This document shows, piece after piece, positions 58,572-64,000 of a stretch of DNA of 64,000 nt. Source of the stretch: Leifsonia tongyongensis. Lineage in GTDB: Bacteria; Actinomycetota; Actinomycetes; Actinomycetales; Microbacteriaceae. The stretch spans positions 1,364,001-1,428,000 of the forward strand of contig NZ_JAAGWY010000001.1 of assembly GCF_010686705.1 (NCBI RefSeq), read 5' to 3'. Under the pieces are notes generated by a model that saw only the letters and a program-made list of their open reading frames with translations, had not been told where the DNA came from and did no database searches. Numbering within the stretch: the stretch's first letter is position 1; the number at the start of each line of letters is the position of its first letter. A program made the position numbers and the translations under genes.

Positions 58572-61073
58572 CTACAGCGTCAGCGTGTGCGAGCCCGCGG
58601 GGAGCGCCTCCTCGGTACCGTCGGCGTGCACGAACACGACCGGCACGGGCGACGACAGCGCGACCGCATCGCCATCCACGCTGACGTGCACGAAGCCGTG
58701 CGGCGTCGGCACCGCCCCCTCGGCGCGCCCGAGTGTTCCGAGCGCAGGCGCGACACGCACGGATGCGAAACCCGGCTCGGCCGGCGCGACACCCAGCACG
58801 TAGGCGACGAGGTCGCGCGTCGGCGCGCTGCTCCACCCGTGCACCGGGGTGCCCCATCCCCAGCACTCACCGAAGGTGTCGTACCCGTCGACGAGGAACT
58901 GCGACCAGCGCCGCATCAGGGTCACGAGGTCGCCGGCGCGGCCCCCGAGTGCCACTGCGTCGTGCACGACGTACGAGTAGAACGGTTCGGCGATGACGAC
59001 TTCGCGGTCGGCATCCCAGTCGATGCGCTGCACCCCGCGCATCTGGTCGGCGATCTTCTGCTGGTCGTACGCTCCGTCGTCGCCGCCGATCCAGGAGCGG
59101 ACGACGAGCGTCGACGGATCGGTTATCGCGTCGAGGATGCGGTCCCACCTCGACCGCGGCGCAAGCCCTGAGACGATCGCTGTCGCTCCAGCTGCCTGTG
59201 ATGCCGGCGCCTGCGTCTCCCCTTCCGCGATGTGGTCGATGTAGGTGCCGCGCCGCTCATCCCAGAAGTCCTCGTAGCCGAGCGCGGCGGCAGCCGCGAG
59301 TCCGGCGGCCCACTGCGCTGCGCCCGGGTTGCCGGCGAACAGGCTGAGTTCCGCGAACTCGTTGAGCCCGCGCACCCACAGCGCTGTCAGCAGCGAGCTG
59401 CGCCCGGTGACGAACACGCTCGACCAGTCGACGAGGTTCCATTCGGGAACGTCGGCGAGGGTGCCGCGGTCGTCGACGTACGGCAGGTACCAGCGCAGGA
59501 TCCCCTCGACCGTGGGCAGCAGCGCGCGGATCTCGTCGAGGTCCCCCAGGTAGCGGTACAGGTTGTGCACGCCGTGCACCCAGTGCAGCGACCAGTCCGG
59601 GATCGTGTACCCGCCCGACGACTCGATCTCGCCGACGACACTCATCGGCAGGATCCCGTCGTAGCGCGGCGAATTGCCGAGAGCGGTGTAGGCGCGGGCG
59701 AGCCGCCAGTCGGCGTTGGTCGTGAGATGCACGAGCTGGTGGACGACCCCGTCGCCGACCCAGGCGCGTTGTTCGCGGGTCGGGCAGTCGGTGAACGCAT
59801 CCTGCGCATTGCACTGAACGGTGCGGATGCCCGCGCGGTAGAGTGCGTCGATCTCCGGGTCGTCCGACCGGAAGAACGCCTCACCGGTGTGCGGGTAGAG
59901 CCGCTCCTGCACCTCGAAGCTGTCGATCACCGTCGCTGCATCCCCGCCGCTGATGAGGAGGTGAACGAATCGCATCCCGTTGACTTCGACCGCGTCGAAG
60001 CGGTCGTCATGACCCCGGGCGATGTACCGGGCGCCGGTCCTCGGGATCGAGAAGCTCTCGGACTCGTCGGCCGAGTGCGGGCGCTCGCGGTACAGGATGT
60101 CGACGGTCGTGCCTTCGGCGGCCTGGAGGGCGAGGTGGACGGTTCCGACGACGACACGGCCGAAGTCGAGGCTGACGATGGTCGCCTCTCCGTATCCGGA
60201 CGGCACGGCGACCGGGAATACTGCGACCGGATCGGAGGACACCGCATGCTCGTGGAGGGCTGCGCTCACCCGCGTAACCGGATGTTCCCCCGGCGCGCCG
60301 GCGAACGTCACCTTTCCGCTCACCCGCACTTCCGCCGGCGTGACTCGCTGGCCGCCGACCGGGGCCGTGCCACGCGGCAGAAGCGCGCCGTACGGGTCGG
60401 TGGGCGGCTGGGTGCGGCCGAAACCGCCGATGTGGAACGCGGGTCGGCGGTGGGCTGTGTCCCACGCACTGTCGTCGAAACCGGGGGATTCCCATCCGAC
60501 CGGAAGCTCGCGGGCGTCGACGAGTTCGACGGGGACGCCTTCGAGGCCCTCGAGCGATGGGGACGTCCAGGCTGTCGAGCTGTGCGCCTTCCAGCTGTCG
60601 TCGGAGACCAGCCAGTCGTCGCCGATCCGGGCCTCGAACGCGAGTACAGCATCCAGCCCGAGCCCCCCATTGGCGACGGCGGGCTGCCAGAAGGCCGTCG
60701 GGTGCCCGTAATAGGTGACGAGTACCGCGATCGTGTTGGTTCCCTCGTGCAGCACCGCGGCAAGGTCGTATTCGTCATACCGCTTCTTGCGCGGCTGCGA
60801 CCGCGCGGGGCCACGGCCGACCTCGACACCGTTGACGATGAGCACGTACCGCGAATCGGCGGTGAGGCGTGCGGGTACCGTCGCGGGCACGGCTTCGAGC
60901 GTAACCGTCGTGCGGAACATGGTCCGATGGAACGGAGCCGGGGTTTCGATCGCGCCGAGCGAGGTGGGCGAGCCGCCGGATGCAGGCTCGGAGCCGATCC
61001 AGTGCGCATGCCAGCCGATCCCGCTGAACGCGGTTGGGGGGGATGCGACGACGACGGTGCTGCTGGAGGTCAT
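58572..61073 (-). CDS. Alpha-L-rhamnosidase (GH78)
   Basis: An 833-residue glycoside hydrolase family 78 enzyme that removes terminal L-rhamnose from glycans or plant glycosides. An N-terminal carbohydrate-binding region (residues 20-190, with VLIVNGVEVGRGPARSQPRK) precedes the Bac_rhamnosid domain and the (alpha/alpha)6 barrel: NAQDAFTDCPTREQRAWVGD carries the acidic catalytic region, and DWSLHWVHGVHNLYRYLGDL, VVRSWIGGDD and GYDTFGECWGWGTPVHGWSS line the site. No signal peptide, so it acts on imported oligosaccharides. Last gene of the LacI operon. Confidence 0.92.
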   Translation of the reverse strand: MTSSSTVVVASPPTAFSGIGWHAHWIGSEPASGGSPTSLGAIETPAPFHRTMFRTTVTLEAVPATVPARLTADSRYVLIVNGVEVGRGPARSQPRKKRYDEYDLAAVLHEGTNTIAVLVTYYGHPTAFWQPAVANGGLGLDAVLAFEARIGDDWLVSDDSWKAHSSTAWTSPSLEGLEGVPVELVDARELPVGWESPGFDDSAWDTAHRRPAFHIGGFGRTQPPTDPYGALLPRGTAPVGGQRVTPAEVRVSGKVTFAGAPGEHPVTRVSAALHEHAVSSDPVAVFPVAVPSGYGEATIVSLDFGRVVVGTVHLALQAAEGTTVDILYRERPHSADESESFSIPRTGARYIARGHDDRFDAVEVNGMRFVHLLISGGDAATVIDSFEVQERLYPHTGEAFFRSDDPEIDALYRAGIRTVQCNAQDAFTDCPTREQRAWVGDGVVHQLVHLTTNADWRLARAYTALGNSPRYDGILPMSVVGEIESSGGYTIPDWSLHWVHGVHNLYRYLGDLDEIRALLPTVEGILRWYLPYVDDRGTLADVPEWNLVDWSSVFVTGRSSLLTALWVRGLNEFAELSLFAGNPGAAQWAAGLAAAAALGYEDFWDERRGTYIDHIAEGETQAPASQAAGATAIVSGLAPRSRWDRILDAITDPSTLVVRSWIGGDDGAYDQQKIADQMRGVQRIDWDADREVVIAEPFYSYVVHDAVALGGRAGDLVTLMRRWSQFLVDGYDTFGECWGWGTPVHGWSSAPTRDLVAYVLGVAPAEPGFASVRVAPALGTLGRAEGAVPTPHGFVHVSVDGDAVALSSPVPVVFVHADGTEEALPAGSHTLTL

Positions 61074-61101
61074 GGGTTTCTCCTTGGTGCTTATTCTCGG
61101 G

Positions 61102-61887
61102 TCACGAGTATTCGGGGGTCTTGGTGCCGTATCGCCAGGCGAGCTCGTTGTCGAGCACGAAGGTCGAGAGGGTGGCGTCGGGTGGGAGCACGTCGCCGGT
61201 GAAGGCTTCGAGGCTGTCGAGCAGGGCGTCCGCGGCCTCGACGGTGGGATGCGCGACGACGGTGGTCAGGAGGGCGTCGAAGCCGTCGGGCTTCGTCTCG
61301 AGCGCTGCCACCTGCTTCGCGAGGTATTTCGGCCCCGAGAAGAACGCGTGGTTGAGGGCGAGCAGGGCGCGACCGGCCGAGGTGGCGAAATGCACGGATG
61401 CGTGGCGCACCAGCATCAGGTCGCCGCTGCTCAGCGCACCCTTCAGGAAGTAATCCCCGTGCAGCCGGGCCTGCGCGACGAAGGATGCGACGCGCCCGGT
61501 CCAGGCGTTGTCGTCGACTTCTCCGACGCGGCGGATGCGCGCACCGAGGTCGTCGACCCGGCTGAATGCGATGCGGGAGATCGCGAACGAATCGCGCACG
61601 GGATCGTCGCCGCGCTCTGCGGCATCGTCGAGGTAGGAGAGCGTGGCGAGCTTGATGTCGTAGTAGCCGCCGTCGTAGCCGATGCCGTCGTGCTCCACGT
61701 ACATGAGGCGCTGCTGTTCGAACGCGGCGTCCCAACGGGCTTCGGTCACGACGAGGTAGAGGTCCACATCAGAATCAGGCCTCTCGGTGCCCCGAGCGAC
61801 CGAGCCGGTCACGACCACGGCGAGCACCTCGGGGTCGGCGGAGACCCGTGCGACGAAGCGCTCGATCGCGGCGTCGTGGTGCTTCAC
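61102..61887 (-). CDS. Nucleotidyltransferase-domain protein, 261 aa
   Basis: The N-terminal half has the minimal nucleotidyltransferase motif VVTGSVARGTERPDSDVDLYLV with the paired aspartates; the rest is helical (SAGRALLALNHAFFSGPKYLA). Such proteins attach a nucleotide to a small molecule or protein, as in KNTase-type enzymes. It sits between LacI and the rhamnosidase with an ATGA overlap to LacI, an odd partner for a glycan locus. A role in sugar handling is not evident. Confidence 0.83.
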   Translation of the reverse strand: MKHHDAAIERFVARVSADPEVLAVVVTGSVARGTERPDSDVDLYLVVTEARWDAAFEQQRLMYVEHDGIGYDGGYYDIKLATLSYLDDAAERGDDPVRDSFAISRIAFSRVDDLGARIRRVGEVDDNAWTGRVASFVAQARLHGDYFLKGALSSGDLMLVRHASVHFATSAGRALLALNHAFFSGPKYLAKQVAALETKPDGFDALLTTVVAHPTVEAADALLDSLEAFTGDVLPPDATLSTFVLDNELAWRYGTKTPEYS

Positions 61888-63005
61888 AAGGCCGGCTCCA
61901 CTGTTGCTTTCACTGTTGCTTTCACGGTGGGCTCGGTGGTGGGCTCCGCTGTGGGCTCGTCGTCCGCGATTTCGCTCAACAGCGTGGACGCATCGAACTG
62001 CGACGAACTGCTCGCCCGGACGACCAGTTCGGGCTGGTACACGATCTGCTCGGTTGCGCGATCGGGGTCGTCTGCTTCTGCGAGGAGCAGGTTCACGGCG
62101 GACTCGCCGATGAGGCGGCTCGGCTGCCGCACAGAGGTGAGCGGAACGACGGATGCGCCGGCGAACTGGATGTCGTCGTAGCCGACGAGCGCGATCTCGT
62201 CGGGGATGGCGATGCCGCCCTGCATGAAGAGGCCCTGGAGCAGGCCGATGGCGAGGAGGTCGTTCGCGGCGAAGATCGCGTCCGGGCGAGCGGAACGCGG
62301 ACGCCGGGCGATCGCGAGACCCGCGGCGAGACCATCCTGCACGGTCAGTGCGTCGAGGGTGATGACCTCGAGGGTCACCTCAGGATGCGGGGCGACGACC
62401 TGGCGGGCGCCGCGGAGTCGATCGCTCACCTGGCGGATCTGTTGCGGACCGCCGACGAAGGCGATCCGTCGTCGTCCGGATTCGATCAGGTGGGTCGCCG
62501 CCAGCGAGCCGCCCGCGACGTCGTCGACGGAGACGGAGCTGAAGGACAGGTCGGTGCTCACGCGGTCGACCAGGACGGCCGAGATGCCGCGGTCGCGCAT
62601 CCGCCGAAGACGTGCCTCGATGCTCCCGACCGGGGTGATCAGGACGCCTCGAACACGGAGTTCCTCGAAGAGGTTGAGGTAGCCGTTCTCGCGTTCCTTC
62701 TTGCGGTCGCTGGTGCCGGCGATCACAGAGAAGCCCGCCTTCGCGGCGGCGTCCTCTGCGGCGGCGGTGACCTCGGTGAAGAACGGGTTGCTGCCACTGA
62801 GCGCGATCAGACCGACCGCGTGGCTCTGGCCGACGCGGAGCTGGCGGGCGGCCTCGTTGCGCACGTAGGAGAGCTTCTCCATGGCGGCCATGACCCGTTC
62901 GACGGTTTCGGGCGCGACGATCTCCGGCCGGTTGAGCACGTTCGATACGGTGCCGATCGAGACGTGCGCCAGGGCGGCGACATCTTTGACGCTAGACGAG
63001 ACCAT
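61884..63005 (-). CDS. LacI-family transcriptional regulator
   Basis: A 373-residue repressor. The HTH is VKDVAALAHVSIGTVSNVLN with the hinge KLSYVRNEAARQLRVGQS, then a periplasmic-binding-like domain with GLIALSGSNPFFTEV, DAIFAANDLLAIGLLQGLF and GYDDIQFAGASVVPLTSVRQ. The C-terminal 30 residues (TVKATVKATVE repeats) are an unusual add-on from short DNA repeats. It heads the rhamnosidase operon and is divergent from the sugar-binding lipoprotein. Three TGAANCGNTTCA-like sites lie in the gap; one overlaps its own -35 region, suggesting autorepression. Confidence 0.93.
   Translation of the reverse strand: MVSSSVKDVAALAHVSIGTVSNVLNRPEIVAPETVERVMAAMEKLSYVRNEAARQLRVGQSHAVGLIALSGSNPFFTEVTAAAEDAAAKAGFSVIAGTSDRKKERENGYLNLFEELRVRGVLITPVGSIEARLRRMRDRGISAVLVDRVSTDLSFSSVSVDDVAGGSLAATHLIESGRRRIAFVGGPQQIRQVSDRLRGARQVVAPHPEVTLEVITLDALTVQDGLAAGLAIARRPRSARPDAIFAANDLLAIGLLQGLFMQGGIAIPDEIALVGYDDIQFAGASVVPLTSVRQPSRLIGESAVNLLLAEADDPDRATEQIVYQPELVVRASSSSQFDASTLLSEIADDEPTAEPTTEPTVKATVKATVEPAL
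61889..61960 (-). repeat. Short repeats in the 3' end of the LacI gene
   Basis: Two units of ACTGTTGCTTTC and three GGTGGGCTC-like units on the plus strand encode the VKAT and EPT repeats at the repressor's C-terminus. Confidence 0.75.
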
Positions 63006-63024
63006 GGTGTCCTCTCCGCCTCAC

Positions 63025-63030
63025 ATACTA
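63025..63030 (-). promoter_or_regulatory. -10 box of the lacI-type gene
   Basis: TAGTAT on the minus strand, 20 bases before the ATG. Unlike the leaderless genes, this one has a short leader with GGAGAGG as ribosome site. Confidence 0.6.
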
Positions 63031-63044
63031 GACACGAACGCGAT

Positions 63045-63056
63045 TGAATCGATATA
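63045..63056. promoter_or_regulatory. Candidate LacI operator O1
   Basis: TGAATCGATATA matches TGAANCGNTTCA in all but two positions and covers the -35 region of the repressor's own promoter. Confidence 0.55.
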
Positions 63057-63284
63057 CCTTCACTGAAAGTATGTTGTGGCCGGCTGCAATTCACGCCGGT
63101 TCCGGTTGTAACGTCAACTGGCCCTTCCGTGGGGGTCCATGCGCCTCCCAGTTGGGTCAATGGCCGTGCGCAGGGCAGTCACATCCCCTGCATAGTTCCT
63201 TGAAATCTCGGGACATTGCGGCGATCGCGAGCTCAGCATCCGCGGAATCCGACACGCCCAACATGCCGATATTCCGGCCGATGC

Positions 63285-63296
63285 TGAATCGTTACA
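63285..63296. promoter_or_regulatory. Candidate LacI operator O2
   Basis: TGAATCGTTACA, one mismatch to TGAANCGNTTCA, lies nine bases upstream of the -35 box of the binding-protein promoter. Confidence 0.65.
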
Positions 63297-63304
63297 ATCG
63301 GTCC

Positions 63305-63333
63305 TTGACGGTTCGCCTTTCTGCGCCTAGGTT
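63305..63333 (+). promoter_or_regulatory. Promoter of the sugar-binding lipoprotein gene
   Basis: TTGACG (63305-63310) and TAGGTT (63328-63333) are separated by exactly 17 bases, the best -35/-10 pair in the window. The expected start is near 63340, leaving a leader of about 60 bases with an AAGGAGGT ribosome site. Confidence 0.8.
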
Positions 63334-63337
63334 CGAG

Positions 63338-63349
63338 TGAAGCGTTTCA
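63338..63349. promoter_or_regulatory. LacI operator O3 at the transcription start
   Basis: TGAAGCGTTTCA fits TGAANCGNTTCA perfectly and covers the predicted transcription start, so bound repressor would block initiation. Confidence 0.8.
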
Positions 63350-63402
63350 ATGCCGACCCGGATTCCCCCCGGAAGCAGCGGCGCCAATACAAGGAGGTAT
63401 TC

Positions 63403-64000
63403 ATGTTCTCTCGGAAGACGACGGTTCGCGCCGCCGCCATTCTCGGTGGGGCGGCCTTGATGGGCCTTACCCTCGTGGGGTGCTCGACCAGCGGCAGCTC
63501 TGGTGGCGCATCCACGATCCGGCTCATGGCGGGCGGTAACGACCCGGTGGCCACGAAGCTGGCCAACAGCTTCGCGACTGAATTCCACAAGGCGAACCCG
63601 TCGATCACCGTGAAGGTCGACACTCGCCCTGGTGGCACCGACGGCGACAACCTGATCAAGACCAAGCTGTCCACCGGAACGATGGACGACGTGTTCCTGT
63701 ACAACTCGGGATCGCTGCTCCAGGCGCTCCATCCGGACAGCCAGCTCCAGCCCCTTACTGACGAGGCCTGGGTGAAGGACATCACACCAGACTTCAAGGC
63801 CGCGGTCAGCACCTCGAAGGGCACCTACGGCGCTCCGTGGGGTACGACGTTCGACGGCGGCGTCATGTACAACAAGAAGGTCTACGAGAAGCTCGGACTG
63901 AGCGTTCCCAAGACCTGGGACGAATTCATCAGCAACAGCGAGAAGATCAAGGCCGCGGGCATCACGCCGGTTCTCGTCTCCTACGGTGACACCTGGACGA
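63403..64000 (+). CDS. Sugar-binding lipoprotein (SBP family 1), cut by window edge
   Basis: The first 199 residues of an extracellular solute-binding protein for a carbohydrate ABC importer. The signal peptide KTTVRAAAILGGAALMGLTL ends in the lipobox LVGCSTS; the mature part opens with TIRLMAGGNDPVATKLANSF and shows VKVDTRPGGTDGDNLIKTKL, DDVFLYNSG, YGAPWGTTFDGGVMYNKKVY and GLSVPKTWDEFI, all family hallmarks. ATG at 63403 follows AAGGAGGT. With the LacI, GH78 and promoter-operator set, the ligand is probably a rhamnose-containing oligosaccharide. Permease genes are expected to the right. Confidence 0.93.
   Translation, partial: MFSRKTTVRAAAILGGAALMGLTLVGCSTSGSSGGASTIRLMAGGNDPVATKLANSFATEFHKANPSITVKVDTRPGGTDGDNLIKTKLSTGTMDDVFLYNSGSLLQALHPDSQLQPLTDEAWVKDITPDFKAAVSTSKGTYGAPWGTTFDGGVMYNKKVYEKLGLSVPKTWDEFISNSEKIKAAGITPVLVSYGDTWT

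Noticed and set aside
61102-63005. Toxin-antitoxin system of the nucleotidyltransferase (MNT/HEPN) type
   Set aside because: The partner is a LacI repressor, not a HEPN protein, and the 261-residue protein is larger than MNT antitoxins.

Overview
This is a gene-dense, very GC-rich stretch of a Gram-positive actinobacterial chromosome. Gene content, codon use, short intergenic gaps and the many start codons placed 6-7 bases after a TANNNT box point to a Micrococcales member, most likely Microbacteriaceae (Leifsonia-like); that placement is inference. There is no rRNA, tRNA, IS transposase, prophage or CRISPR array, and nothing that looks recently imported as a block.

Layout. 1-10950: a nearly complete heme pathway, with hemA running leftward off the edge and hemE, protoporphyrinogen/coproporphyrinogen oxidase, three small membrane proteins, hemQ, hemH, hemC, hemD, then hemB-hemL under a separate promoter. 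The presence of hemQ marks the coproporphyrin-dependent (Gram-positive) branch. 11016-11977: two unknown proteins. 12161-15446: a xylose/pentose-type ABC importer on the minus strand. 15613-18898: an unknown protein, two tandem DUF1304 proteins, a phosphotransferase-like kinase and a YhdH/AcuI-type oxidoreductase. 19073-25762: a two-gene ABC exporter, an LssY_C-domain membrane protein, a CPA1 Na+/H+ antiporter, a TrhO rhodanese and a DPM1-like glycosyltransferase. 25817-27698: a PEBP protein, a 655-base repeat field and a LysE-family exporter. 27746-32805: a flavodoxin-like reductase, an HpcH/HpaI aldolase and the methylcitrate cycle prpD-prpB-prpC. 33003-37810: thioesterase, AlkA-like glycosylase, SRPBCC protein, small membrane protein and a PYROXD2-like oxidoreductase. 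37807-43472: a LysR regulator divergent from a bifunctional putA, then an aldo/keto reductase. 43755-46203: response regulator-histidine kinase-GntR operon. 46252-51351: FetB-like permease, uppP, SRPBCC, then an AsnC regulator divergent from a guanidino-hydrolase and rocD. 51453-58426: glycosyltransferase, SMP-30, MOSC, LysR, aldo/keto reductase, small membrane protein, kinase, glutaredoxin. 58572-64000: a LacI-controlled carbohydrate locus (LacI, nucleotidyltransferase, GH78 rhamnosidase; divergent sugar-binding lipoprotein cut by the right edge).

Genes that work together: arginine could be turned to ornithine (49149), then glutamate semialdehyde (rocD) and glutamate (putA, 6-7 kb away). Propionyl-CoA is handled by prpDBC. 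Rhamnose-containing glycans are probably handled by the LacI locus, for which a textbook promoter plus operator is visible at 63305-63349.

The most unusual content is not a gene cluster but a layer of non-coding structure: several families of palindromic and tandem repeats that fill almost every gap between transcription units, one 67-bp element lying in frame inside a LysE gene, a strongly over-represented hexamer GGATGC/GCATCC on both strands, and a very regular leaderless promoter architecture. I found no convincing new multi-gene defence or biosynthetic system.
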